Assembly (NCBI GenBank): GCA_017449265.1
Contig: JAFSJW010000020.1
Span: forward strand, 1-58,191
DNA: 58,191 nucleotides
Reading direction: 5' to 3'
DNA from: Treponema sp.
Lineage (GTDB): Bacteria; Spirochaetota; Spirochaetia; Treponematales; Treponemataceae
This document shows, piece by piece, positions 17,091 through 25,751 of this stretch (the stretch's first letter is position 1; the number at the start of each line of letters is the position of its first letter). The notes below the pieces were generated by a model. The model saw only the letters and a program-made list of their open reading frames with translations, was not told the origin of the DNA and made no database searches. A program made the translations under genes and the position numbers.

Positions 17091-17516
17091 ATGCAGGAAA
17101 AACAAATCATAGCGATTCATAACAATGACACTCTTCTGACGATAAAGTGGCGGCTTACGACCTGGTGTAATTACCGCTGCTCTTACTGCATACAGTTCTG
17201 GGGCGAAAAAGAAAAAAGACAGATTTTTCCCACCTTTTGGACACGGCAAAAGAAGTGAACCGCCTTATTGAATCTGCACCTATGCCTGTTCAATTCTTTC
17301 TATAATATTTGTGATTTACGCAGTTATTGACCTGAAAAGCAAATCTGTTATCGAAGAAAACAATAACGAAAAACTCTTCGCAGCAATTACTGCCCTTGGT
17401 CCCTGGGATGCTTTTGATGAAGGGCAGAGCAGACTGTCCTTGAAAAACTGACGACTTGTGCAGACAACGAAGTTGCTGCAAACTCAAAGAGTTTCCGAAC
17501 AGGTCTGTTGTCTTAA
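17091..17516 (+). pseudogene. Decayed radical SAM protein gene
   Basis: The frame from ATG 17091 encodes 44 convincing residues, including WRLTTWCNYRCSYC with the radical SAM cluster cysteines C26, C30 and C33 (CxxxCxxC), then loses sense after EKEKRQ. The reading continues in another frame (17240-17305: DTAKEVNRLIESAPMPVQFFL, stop), then another (17311-17451: YAVIDLKSKSVIEENNNEKLF and onward to GPWDAFDEGQ, stop), then back to the first frame (from about 17433 to TAA 17514-17516: TVLEKLTTCADNEVAANSK). At least three frameshifts and probably a deletion of the central barrel are needed. The last codons run into half of a palindromic element. Function of the intact ancestor is unknown. Confidence 0.7.
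17491..17507. repeat. Right half of the palindromic element
   Basis: GTTTCCGAACAGGTCTG matches the right arm of full copy 1 (same GAACAGGTCT variant). The left arm is missing. It lies between the pseudogene and the promoter of the following lipoprotein gene. Confidence 0.6.
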
Positions 17517-17523
17517 TAAAGGC

Positions 17524-17552
17524 TTGACGAAATCTTACATGGGGCTGATAAT
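17524..17552 (+). promoter_or_regulatory. Promoter of the 17582 lipoprotein gene
   Basis: TTGACG (17524-17529), 17-nt spacer, GATAAT (17547-17552); AAGGTG ribosome site at 17571-17576. Confidence 0.7.
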
Positions 17553-17581
17553 TAATAGAAGAATATTATTAAGGTGTTATT

Positions 17582-20020
17582 ATGAAAAAGATTTCTTTTC
17601 TCTTCTTTTGTGCGTTCTTTTTTCTTTTTTTTGAGTCTGGTTGTAGTAACGGTTTTAGTCTTTTGTCACACGGAACAGACTCTTACACTCTTACTTATGA
17701 TTATCTAACTTCTAATAGAAATTTTATCGGTGGCTCCCTTATTTATGACCCAGAGGCTTCTGACAGTTTGACCCAAATTGAAAAAGGAACAAAAATTGGG
17801 GTTCGTCTTGGAAGATTACAAGCAAAAACAGTGTCTGTAAATACATTTCCTGCTGGTACAACATCAATAACCAGTTCTGAGACCGATGATTCATTAAGAG
17901 GTCTTTCTAATGACATTACTTCAGTGGTATCTGTCAACTCGATAGTGAGCGGCGGAAGTCTGACGAGTAGGGTTCGGTATGAAGACCAGCCTGAAAAAGC
18001 TGTTTACGGCTACATCAATATTGACAGTGTAAGCCCTGAAGCAATTTCCCTTACTTTTGTAAAGGTATCCAGCGATAACAGCACTTCGTCAAAATCGATT
18101 GTGCTAAGTACTGATGAAAGTTGTGACTTGGACAGTGACGGAGTTTCTGAGTTAAAGTGGGCTGCCCCTCCATTAAAGCGTACAGGCTACAGCGACAAAG
18201 CCCGCTATCTTACTTTCATCAATAAGGAAGATTCGACCTCTTCTGCAATGTTCTATACATTTTCTGACAGTGCTGTCCGTGCAGGTTACAGGGCTACTGG
18301 CAACCAGACGGAAAATATTGACACGGGGCTTTATGCCGTTAACAGCGAAGGCGACTTTGTGTGGCTTTATTACGATGAACCTGGAAGCGATGATGTAATG
18401 GCGTATGGAGATTATATTGTCTGTCTGCCAAGTAAAGAGGGATTTACTGAAGACAGTTTTGTTCTTAGTAACACAGAATTTGCTTCTCTCCCAGAAAATA
18501 ATCCTGGTACAGACACAAATGAATTTTTGGATGGAGTGGCAAATGTTGAAACATCTGATTCAAACATTAATTTTGGCGGAAAGTCTTATGTCATTACTAA
18601 TTCAAAAAATAATTCCATGAAGGCAATAGATGAATTTTCAGATTATGTTCTTGATTATCTTTATTTTGACTGGCAGTTTCCAGACCCTGAAAATGGTCCT
18701 GCGGTCTTGCTTTCAGACTTGTGCACCGATGAGTCAATAAAGAATCTTATTCAAGCTGGTGAAAATTCTGATATTGAAGTTCTGAATAATGCGCTCTCAA
18801 ACGAAAATTTTGTTGATGCAGTTCTTAATGCAAGCGTGCTCTCCGCTGAAAAGAAGTCATCTTTCAAGACAGCATGGAATATGGCCGGAAATAATGACAG
18901 GATAAAATATAGTCGTATTCTTATTGATGAATTGTATGATGCTTCACCTTCGGCTACAATCGAAGGACCTGAGATGACAAATATTTATCCGGATATGTGC
19001 CTTAATCTGGGAAGCATAGGAAATCTTGCCGAATTTCTGTATTCGGGGGAGGATGAAGTCGCTGTTGAGTCTGATGCAGAAGCTAGCAGGGCCGTTCATT
19101 CTAAATGGTCTGATTATCAAAAAAGGCATAAGGAACTTGAAAAAGAGTGGGACCGTTTTTACAAGATTGATTTGTCACAGGTTATTCTTTTCCCTGCAAC
19201 AAAGGGAAAAAGCATAAAAATTAATCCAAAATCGGCAGGATTGTATTTTGGAGCCGGTCTCAGGGCTTCATGCAGCGTTACAAAACGGCAGGCTGCCTTT
19301 GGGCTTGGTTTTGCTATATGGCTGGATTTGGATTTTACTATTGATTCTTTGAATGTTCTTCTTGAGCAGGTTTTGAAGACTACTAATAACTCAATGAGTG
19401 AAAGTGCCGCCATTACTATGGCAGAAAAACTTATGCTTTTGTTTGGGGATAAGGTTAAAAAACTTGAAATCAAAGTTGCCGATGTAAACATTAATGTTTG
19501 TGGTGTTCCTTTAGTATTCGGTGGAGCTGTTAAAACTGGATTCAATTTTAGTCTCGGAAACTATAATCCGCATCTATGTTTCTCTGGTATGTACGGCGGC
19601 GAATTCTCTGTGGGAGCTTCTTATGGAGTGGAATGGTTCCTTTCTCCGTATTTCTACCCGTATGCGACAGGAAAAGGAATCCATTCTACGGAATTCTATG
19701 TAGGACTGGAAAACAGTTCTGCTTCAACCGCAGATATAACTTTTGAGCCGTGGATTTGCTTCACTCCTTCGGCAGGACTTGGTGTTTCTGCTTTAAGCAT
19801 CCGGGCGTCACTGCCAATAAAGACGGGTATTCATACGGTTGTTTCAGTGGCTCCAGAGGTTAAACTCAAGGAAATGGGGCTGTTCCTTGGGGTTAATTTC
19901 CAGCCCTATATGGAAATAGACCTAAAAGTTGTGAAACTCAGGAAGAATTTTTGCAATTTGCCTGTCCTAAACCATAATTTGATTTTGATACCAACTCCTG
20001 TGCGCATTACTCGACGCTGA
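17582..20020 (+). CDS. Large lipoprotein of unknown function
   Basis: An 812-residue protein with a hydrophobic signal and a lipobox-like ending FESGC, so acylation at C21 is predicted. The rest is Ser/Thr/Asp-rich and beta-like up to about residue 330, then helical, with a second beta-rich part from about 560 that alternates glycine and aromatic residues (AGLYFGAGL, GLGFAIWLDLDF, GGEFSVGASYGVEWFLSPYF), perhaps a barrel-like or adhesin-like domain. I recognise no catalytic motif or named family. It has its own promoter and ribosome site. A palindromic element separates it from the following lipoprotein gene, and together they form an accessory-looking surface-protein pair. Confidence 0.7.
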   Translation: MKKISFLFFCAFFFLFFESGCSNGFSLLSHGTDSYTLTYDYLTSNRNFIGGSLIYDPEASDSLTQIEKGTKIGVRLGRLQAKTVSVNTFPAGTTSITSSETDDSLRGLSNDITSVVSVNSIVSGGSLTSRVRYEDQPEKAVYGYINIDSVSPEAISLTFVKVSSDNSTSSKSIVLSTDESCDLDSDGVSELKWAAPPLKRTGYSDKARYLTFINKEDSTSSAMFYTFSDSAVRAGYRATGNQTENIDTGLYAVNSEGDFVWLYYDEPGSDDVMAYGDYIVCLPSKEGFTEDSFVLSNTEFASLPENNPGTDTNEFLDGVANVETSDSNINFGGKSYVITNSKNNSMKAIDEFSDYVLDYLYFDWQFPDPENGPAVLLSDLCTDESIKNLIQAGENSDIEVLNNALSNENFVDAVLNASVLSAEKKSSFKTAWNMAGNNDRIKYSRILIDELYDASPSATIEGPEMTNIYPDMCLNLGSIGNLAEFLYSGEDEVAVESDAEASRAVHSKWSDYQKRHKELEKEWDRFYKIDLSQVILFPATKGKSIKINPKSAGLYFGAGLRASCSVTKRQAAFGLGFAIWLDLDFTIDSLNVLLEQVLKTTNNSMSESAAITMAEKLMLLFGDKVKKLEIKVADVNINVCGVPLVFGGAVKTGFNFSLGNYNPHLCFSGMYGGEFSVGASYGVEWFLSPYFYPYATGKGIHSTEFYVGLENSSASTADITFEPWICFTPSAGLGVSALSIRASLPIKTGIHTVVSVAPEVKLKEMGLFLGVNFQPYMEIDLKVVKLRKNFCNLPVLNHNLILIPTPVRITRR

Positions 20021-20037
20021 GATAATATTGGGAATAT

Positions 20038-20076
20038 TAGAGCTGTTCGGAAACCTGTTGTTTCCGAACAGCTCTA
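20038..20076. repeat. 39-bp palindromic element, full copy 2 (perfect)
   Basis: A perfect 17-bp stem TAGAGCTGTTCGGAAAC / GTTTCCGAACAGCTCTA around a CTGTT loop, followed by TTTT and then the AGAGGAG ribosome site. The hairpin ends 16 nt before the ATG at 20093. It could also terminate the upstream transcript. Confidence 0.9.
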
Positions 20077-20092
20077 TTTTAGAGGAGTCTTT

Positions 20093-21988
20093 ATGAAGAA
20101 GAAGCTTGTTTTTGCATTTTGTTTTACTCTCGCTTTGATTTTTGCTTTTTCATCCTGTTCCGGCGGGACTGACAGCTATCAGACTGTAAGACAGTCTCAG
20201 ACTGTCTCAAAAGAAGCAGAAAACGATGGAAAAACTGTTCAGGCAACTAAACTGGATTTTGAACTTCCTGTCCGTGTAAAAAAGGGAGGGGAAGGAGTTG
20301 CTATATTATCTTTTGAACCAGCAGATGCGGATGTAGAAGTTTACTGTGACTCAGATGCAATCGAGCTTATAGAAACACCTCAAAAAAATGATAGCGGAGA
20401 ATGGGCGGTATTCTTCAAAGCAAAGAAAAATGGTGCTTTTAAGATTACGGCTTCTTCTGGAAGCCTTTCCGTATCGAAAAGTTCCGAAGTTTACACTGAA
20501 CTTGAAGGGATTTCGATTTCGCCTGAGCAGCCGAATGCTCTTGAAGTAAATGAAAAAATTCATCTTTCGGCAAATCTCTCTCCTTCCGGGGCAAATGAAA
20601 AAATCGTCTGGGCTTCTTCTGACGAATCTGTCGCTACGGTTGATCAAAACGGCGTAGTTACGGCAAAAAAATCAGGAAAAACCTTTATTACAGCCTATGC
20701 TACATTCTATGAGTCCAGTTCAGTTTACGATGGTGAAACAACACTCGCCACTTTTGTTGAAGTCACTGTTAAAGGATTGTTTTTAAACGAATCGGAGTTT
20801 TTCCTTTCTTCAAAGGTGACCAGCAATACTGTAAATGCAACTATTCTGGGACTTGCCGAAGGAAATATTACATGGACTTCGTCGAATGAAAGCGTCTTTA
20901 CTGTTACGCCCGATGCAAGCGACAGCTCAAAAGCCAGACTTTCCTATGTTCTTGGGGCTTCTGGGGACGCTACCCTTACTGCCAGCTTGAACGGAAATAC
21001 GGCTACTGCTACGGTTCATGTGGCAAAATGGTCTATTGTTGCTCTTGGTGACAGTATTTCAGCAGGATATGCGCCGAAAGCTTTCAATACGGATGACAAA
21101 TCCCTTGAAGAGCCTGCAATGCTTTCTGCTTACGAAGATTATCTGAATCGTCGTAAGAATCCTTCCATAAATCCGAATTATGTAAACAAATACTGCTACA
21201 CAAATGTTCTTTATGAAAAACTTTCTGAAAATGCAAATTTCAGCGTGAACAGCTATGCAAAGACCGGAGATCGCACGGAGCATCTTATTGAAAAATTAAA
21301 AAGCGATTTTGTTGACCCTGCTGCAGGCATAAAAAAAGGTGAAATTCTTGAAGCTGTGAATAATGCTGACTATATTACTCTTTGCATTGGTGCTAACGAT
21401 TTTTTGAAAAACGCAACGGCAGATTTTCTTATAAAGGCAGGGGAAGGAAATGACAACGACTTCTTCAGAACGGAATATCCGGCTGAGCTGGAAAGATGCT
21501 TTGCAGGTTTTAAGACAAATTTTGATTCAATTATCGAAACTCTCACACAAAACGGTCAGAAAGTATTCGTAATGTCCGTTTACAGTCCTTACAACTATTT
21601 CACGCTTGACAACATTCCCGAAAGTGAAAGAACTGCATGGATTCCTGCGGGCTGGAGAAAGTATGTCTATACAAAGGGCTTTTTGCGACTTAATGAGGAA
21701 ACTTGTAAATATCTTTTAAAAGTGAACGACTATATAAAAAATATCGCTACTAATAATTCTGCTGTTTATTTTGTTGATGTTGCCAACAATTTCAGCGGTA
21801 CAAATGCAATCAGTAAGAATGACTATCCTAAGTACATTCATGCTGACCCATCAAAATTCAGTTTGGCTACAATTGGTGTTGCCACACTCAGCGGAACGGT
21901 TCCTATCTGGATTGACCCACATCCGACAATTAAGGGGGAAGCAAAAATCGCGGATTTATTCAAAGAAGTCTTTGACGCGGCAAATTAG
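20093..21988 (+). CDS. Lipoprotein with bacterial Ig-like domains and an SGNH/GDSL hydrolase domain
   Basis: A 631-residue surface lipoprotein. The signal ends FAFSSC with C22 as lipid site. Residues about 50-135 are beta-rich; 136-226 form a Big2-type Ig domain (ISISPEQPNALEVNE, VWASSDESVATVDQNGVVTAKKSG); 227-310 form a second, degenerate one. From 312 an SGNH hydrolase follows: block I ALGDSIS (nucleophile S321), block III GANDF, and block V DPHPT with the Asp-His pair, so esterase or lipase activity (for example deacetylation of a polysaccharide) is expected; substrate unknown. Transcription probably depends on the region holding the palindromic element upstream. Confidence 0.85.
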   Translation: MKKKLVFAFCFTLALIFAFSSCSGGTDSYQTVRQSQTVSKEAENDGKTVQATKLDFELPVRVKKGGEGVAILSFEPADADVEVYCDSDAIELIETPQKNDSGEWAVFFKAKKNGAFKITASSGSLSVSKSSEVYTELEGISISPEQPNALEVNEKIHLSANLSPSGANEKIVWASSDESVATVDQNGVVTAKKSGKTFITAYATFYESSSVYDGETTLATFVEVTVKGLFLNESEFFLSSKVTSNTVNATILGLAEGNITWTSSNESVFTVTPDASDSSKARLSYVLGASGDATLTASLNGNTATATVHVAKWSIVALGDSISAGYAPKAFNTDDKSLEEPAMLSAYEDYLNRRKNPSINPNYVNKYCYTNVLYEKLSENANFSVNSYAKTGDRTEHLIEKLKSDFVDPAAGIKKGEILEAVNNADYITLCIGANDFLKNATADFLIKAGEGNDNDFFRTEYPAELERCFAGFKTNFDSIIETLTQNGQKVFVMSVYSPYNYFTLDNIPESERTAWIPAGWRKYVYTKGFLRLNEETCKYLLKVNDYIKNIATNNSAVYFVDVANNFSGTNAISKNDYPKYIHADPSKFSLATIGVATLSGTVPIWIDPHPTIKGEAKIADLFKEVFDAAN

Positions 21989-22054
21989 TTTTGCTCTTGC
22001 GCAGTTTGATTTTTTCCTCCTGTTACTTTTTCAAAATATAATACTGGAAGTGAA

Positions 22055-22095
22055 AATCGGCAAGAAAAAACTCCGGCAGCCGAGCCTGGGCGCGT
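22055..22095. repeat. 41-bp direct repeat, left copy
   Basis: Starts AATCGGCAAGAAAAA, ends GAGCCTGGGCGCGT. It matches 22827-22867 at 40 of 41 positions, same orientation. It lies downstream of the oxidoreductase gene in the 183-bp gap after the SGNH gene; I see nothing else in that gap. Confidence 0.85.
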
Positions 22096-22171
22096 GGGGC
22101 GCAAGACCGCCGGTGGTTTGTTTCAAATTAGCACGGCTTTACAGTGCTCGAAATGAATTTTGGCTGATTCC

Positions 22172-22744
22172 TTATGTTGTAAGCATCTGTTCAAGCTTGG
22201 CTTTTGCTGCGGCCATGATTGCATCCGTGTTTGCGCCGGCAATATCAAGCCCTTCCGCTAAAAGCAAACGGCAGTCATGTATGCCGAAAAAACTTTCCGA
22301 AAGGGACTTTACATATTCATAGCCTGCATGGTGCTTCCCCACAAAGCCTCCCGCCGTACTGACATACCAAAGGCGTTTTGCCTTGCAAAGCGATTTTGGT
22401 GCGTCCTCCTCGGTGTAGGCGAATGTGAGCCCCACGACGCACACGCGCTCAAAATAGGCTCGGAGCGAAGATGGAAACAGCAAATCCCAGTAGGGGGCGG
22501 CGATGACGATTTCATCTGCCGCCGAAAACTGCCGTGCATAGGAAAAGATTGCGTCGTCAAACTGGCCCCGAGCTATGCAGTCGTCGCGGTGGGAAAGCAT
22601 TTTCCAGTCTAGTGGCGCAATGTTCTCTACCTGCAAATTGACTTCTTGAATGTTTGCTTCGCCCCGCGCTTTTTCAAGCACATGGCGGGCAAGTTCGTTT
22701 GTGCGTGACTGTGGACGCACACATGCGTTGATATATAAAATCAT
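22172..22744 (-). CDS. FMN-dependent NADH-azoreductase / flavodoxin-fold quinone reductase
   Basis: A 190-residue flavodoxin-like-fold oxidoreductase related to AzoR and NAD(P)H-quinone reductases. The start MILYINACVRPQSRTNELA is the usual beta1-phosphate-binding-loop opening. Other conserved stretches are ADEIVIAAPYWDLLFPSSLRAYFERV (the FMN-isoalloxazine loop, typically APMYNF or APYWD), LWYVSTAGG and the C-terminal AKLEQML helix. The frame is open 20 codons earlier, but only this ATG is preceded by a purine-rich GGGGAAAC and matches family starts. The gene is isolated, of opposite orientation to its neighbours, and flanked by 41-bp direct repeats. Confidence 0.8.
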   Translation of the reverse strand: MILYINACVRPQSRTNELARHVLEKARGEANIQEVNLQVENIAPLDWKMLSHRDDCIARGQFDDAIFSYARQFSAADEIVIAAPYWDLLFPSSLRAYFERVCVVGLTFAYTEEDAPKSLCKAKRLWYVSTAGGFVGKHHAGYEYVKSLSESFFGIHDCRLLLAEGLDIAGANTDAIMAAAKAKLEQMLTT

Positions 22745-22826
22745 TTCTTGTTTCCCCGTGTCAGGTGATTTTGTTGATACATTTGCACTATGCGATTCCT
22801 CCATATAGAATACAATAAGAATTCCG

Positions 22827-22867
22827 AATCGGCAAGAAAAATCTCCGGCAGCCGAGCCTGGGCGCGT
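22827..22867. repeat. 41-bp direct repeat, right copy
   Basis: Second copy of the repeat at 22055-22095, one mismatch. It sits in the promoter region shared by the oxidoreductase gene (minus) and the 22990 gene (plus). A short T-run and a degenerate left arm of the palindromic element (about 22967-22984, TAGACCTGGTCGGAGGAAA) lie further right. Confidence 0.85.
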
Positions 22868-22989
22868 TTGCGCGGACTGCGATTTTTTTTGTCACGCCTT
22901 TCTTTGTTCGTGGTTTTACTAAAAAGGAACTCTAAAAAGTCAGTGTTTTTACCGATTTTTTAATAATAGACCTGGTCGGAGGAAATACC

Positions 22990-25143
22990 ATGCCAAAAAA
23001 AATCATCCTTTCTGTTTTTGTTCTCTGCACTTCCCTTTCTTTTTTGTGTGCTCACAACGAATCCAGCGACCGGCTGTTTGAAAAAGGCGCGCGTTTTGAA
23101 AAAGAAGGCGAGATAGTTTATGCCCTGGGCGCGTATTATGACGCAATAAAAGCAAATCCATACGGGGCGGAGAAAGCATACGAGGCTTTCATGGCTCTTT
23201 CGCGCTCAATCGAAGACGGAAATCTTGGAAAAAATGCGGATGACGATGAGCTTGGCTTATATGAGGACTGGATGTCTCTTTTGAAAAACGCCGAGAAATA
23301 CTGGACGGAATATTTTCCTTATCAGATTAAACTCAATGGCATAAAACCTGGCAAAATCGATTACAAGTCAAAGACAGGGGAGGTCATGCTTTCTGTTGAG
23401 GTTTCTACGAGCGAGAAATACGAGCGCATAATCGGCTCAATTCTGAAAGGGCTAAAGTCAGTCGCAAACCCTGAGTGGCCGGAGATTTCGTTGGGAGATG
23501 ACGGGCAGGTTCTCTGGCCGTATTATTCTGTCTCTGGTTTTTTTGACAATCTTACGCAAATAACAAAAGACCGGTATGAAGTTCCTGAAAATGACTCTGC
23601 CAACGATTATATTGGCGAAGGCGTTGCTGTTTTTGTTCCATACGACACTGATACCGGAGAATTGGAATGTAATTACGAGTATATAACTCGCCCGCAAAAT
23701 TCCTTTGTCGCAAGTTTCGGAAATCATTTTCTTTATGATTTTGAGATTTCTCTTGTGGACGCGGATGGAAAAGCATACGATAGCGTTCGGGTAAGCCCTG
23801 TTTTTGATTCAGATAGCGGATTAAAAAAAGAATACGCCTCTTTCTCGCTTTCTGCTGAATTTTTGTTCTCGGGCCTTTCTTCAAAGGAACTTTCTCTTGT
23901 AAAGAACGGAAAGATTTCTCCTGTTCTTTCGGGCGTGTTCTTGAAATATGGCAGACCAACCACGCTCGGGTTTGCCAAAGCGGAGAATGAAGATGATATT
24001 TCTTTTTTGCGGAATTTGCCCGAAATTGCCCTTAATACTGATTGTGTTTCTGTGCTTGGCATGGAAGACAACGAAGCGGCTAATAGAGTTATTGAGCGTA
24101 TGAGAAAAATAGCGGAAATTTCCGAGACGAACAGAAAAATCGCTTCGGCTCTTGCAGAAAATCCTTCTCAGGAAGTCAGAGAAAATTCCGTGTTCGATGT
24201 TGTGCGGATTGACCCTGAGTCTTCTGATGTTTCTGCAATTTTGGACGAGAACGGAAATGTTCTTGCGGCACAAAATATTCTTGCTCTTTTGAACGAATTT
24301 TCTGCTGACGCTCCTTTTGAGCTTTCCGAAAAAGACGGAAAAGTTTATGCGCTCAGAAAAAATGCTGAAAAGACCCAGGAGCTTCTTTTGGCAATAGCCG
24401 AAGAAGAAGCCCGTATTCTTGCGGAGAAAAAAGCGCGGGAAGAAGCCGTTCTGAAAAAAAACACGGAGGTTCTTCTTTCGGTTATTTCCGGTATGTCGGA
24501 GGAAGTTCGGGGTGAGGAAGTTTTTGATGTCGTAAAGATTGATAAGTCTGTCGCAGATGAGCTGAAAAATCCTGACGGAGAAGCTCTTTCTGTCCCTGAA
24601 ATTCTTTCCATGCTTGACGGACTTTCGCCTTCTGAAAGCGGTGAGAGTTTTTCTCAGGAACTTTCCGATGGAGAAACTTTTTTTCTGGCTTTGCGGCTGA
24701 ATCAAAAGAAGACTCAGAGCCTTGCCGAGGAAAAAGCAAGGGAAGAGGCGAGAATTCTTGCTGAAAAAGAAGCGGAAGAAGCCCGTATTGCCGCAGAGAA
24801 AAAAGCTCTGGAAGAGGTGCGGCTCAGGCGGATTGCCCGCGGAAAAAAAATATTCGCCGATGTGGGAATTACTTTTTCTCAGACTGGAAAAAACAGCGCG
24901 AACCTGAATGTTGCGAAAGGCTCTTTTGCTGACAGAAGGCTTAAGGTCAAAAGCGGCGTGCTTCTGCTTGACCAGATTATCCTGAATGTCGATTCAAAAT
25001 GCAGGATTTCGTATGGGGTAATAACTGGAGCTGAAAGCAAAGTTACATTTGACGATTTCTTTTATGAAGTTGGTATAGCAAATCACAATGTTGGCATTTT
25101 GGATTATCCGAAAGAAGGAAAATCATTCTTTATTGATTTTTAG
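22990..25143 (+). CDS. Secreted TPR / coiled-coil protein with an internal duplication
   Basis: A 717-residue exported protein with a signal peptide ending near FLCA. Residues 22-120 are a TPR-like module paralogous to that of the SUMF1-type protein at 4296. Residues about 385-620 contain a module repeated twice: VFDVVRIDPESSDVSAILDENG versus VFDVVKIDKSVADELKNPDG, each followed by an ILxLLxxxS helix and an Ala/Glu/Lys coiled coil (EEARILAEKKAREEA). The last 90 residues are a small beta domain. No enzyme motif is visible. The GGAGGAAA ribosome site lies in a degenerate palindrome arm. The stop codon overlaps that of ruvC. Confidence 0.7.
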   Translation: MPKKIILSVFVLCTSLSFLCAHNESSDRLFEKGARFEKEGEIVYALGAYYDAIKANPYGAEKAYEAFMALSRSIEDGNLGKNADDDELGLYEDWMSLLKNAEKYWTEYFPYQIKLNGIKPGKIDYKSKTGEVMLSVEVSTSEKYERIIGSILKGLKSVANPEWPEISLGDDGQVLWPYYSVSGFFDNLTQITKDRYEVPENDSANDYIGEGVAVFVPYDTDTGELECNYEYITRPQNSFVASFGNHFLYDFEISLVDADGKAYDSVRVSPVFDSDSGLKKEYASFSLSAEFLFSGLSSKELSLVKNGKISPVLSGVFLKYGRPTTLGFAKAENEDDISFLRNLPEIALNTDCVSVLGMEDNEAANRVIERMRKIAEISETNRKIASALAENPSQEVRENSVFDVVRIDPESSDVSAILDENGNVLAAQNILALLNEFSADAPFELSEKDGKVYALRKNAEKTQELLLAIAEEEARILAEKKAREEAVLKKNTEVLLSVISGMSEEVRGEEVFDVVKIDKSVADELKNPDGEALSVPEILSMLDGLSPSESGESFSQELSDGETFFLALRLNQKKTQSLAEEKAREEARILAEKEAEEARIAAEKKALEEVRLRRIARGKKIFADVGITFSQTGKNSANLNVAKGSFADRRLKVKSGVLLLDQIILNVDSKCRISYGVITGAESKVTFDDFFYEVGIANHNVGILDYPKEGKSFFIDF

Positions 25144-25628
25144 AGCATGATTGCCGTTGAAAAAGCATGGGTTATTGCGGAGGCGAGCGCGTCTGCCGCA
25201 TGATCCGGCTTTGGCTCGGTCTCCATGTTCAGAAGAATTTTTACATATTTTTGAACAAGCTCTTTGTCGGCTTTTGCAGTCCCTGTGACTGCATTTTTTA
25301 TCTGATTCGGCTTGTACATTGAAAGCGGGATTACATTCTGGGCAAGGCAAAGCGTTACAACTCCTTTTGCTTCAGCAACTCCCAGCGCGCTTGTAACATT
25401 GCGGGCAAAAAAAAGCTCCTCCATTCCGGCTTCGTTCGGTCTGAATTCATCTATTACGGCGGAAAGATTATTGTAAATGGCAAGAAGGCGTACTCCGTGT
25501 GTTTCGTGCGCCGGAGTTTCAATAACGCCGTAGCTTATGAGTTTTATTGAGTTTCCTTTTGCATCGATAATGCCGAACCCTGTATTGGCAAGCCCCGGGT
25601 CAATTCCGATTATTCTTCTTTTTTCCAT
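25140..25628 (-). CDS. ruvC: Crossover junction endodeoxyribonuclease RuvC
   Basis: Holliday junction resolvase of 162 residues, normal for the family. RNase H-fold acidic residues are D10 in IIGIDPGL, E70 in GMEELFFARN, and D142/D146 in KPDHAADALA. The frame is open 20 codons further upstream, but that extension would be encoded by the stem and T-tract of a terminator, so the ATG at 25628 is the start. No clear ribosome site precedes it. The stop overlaps the convergent 22990 gene by 4 bp. Confidence 0.93.
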   Translation of the reverse strand: MEKRRIIGIDPGLANTGFGIIDAKGNSIKLISYGVIETPAHETHGVRLLAIYNNLSAVIDEFRPNEAGMEELFFARNVTSALGVAEAKGVVTLCLAQNVIPLSMYKPNQIKNAVTGTAKADKELVQKYVKILLNMETEPKPDHAADALASAITHAFSTAIML

Positions 25629-25646
25629 AATATGGCGGATTGTAAT

Positions 25647-25686
25647 AAAAAAAAGCTCACTGACATCATAAGCAATATCAGTGAGC
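25647..25686 (-). terminator. Rho-independent terminator between yebC and ruvC
   Basis: GCTCACTGA (25686-25678) pairs with TCAGTGAGC (25663-25655), followed by eight T on the minus strand. It ends yebC transcription or acts as an attenuator 18 nt before ruvC. Confidence 0.85.
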
Positions 25687-25712
25687 ATCAGTATTCTTAA
25701 AAAAGTACTGAT

Positions 25713-25751
25713 TAGACTTGTTCGGAAACTTCAGTTTTCCGAACAGCTCTA
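25713..25751. repeat. 39-bp palindromic element, full copy 3
   Basis: TAGACTTGTTCGGAAAC / GTTTTCCGAACAGCTCTA, one mismatched pair. It abuts the yebC stop codon and lies upstream of ruvC on the minus strand. Confidence 0.85.
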
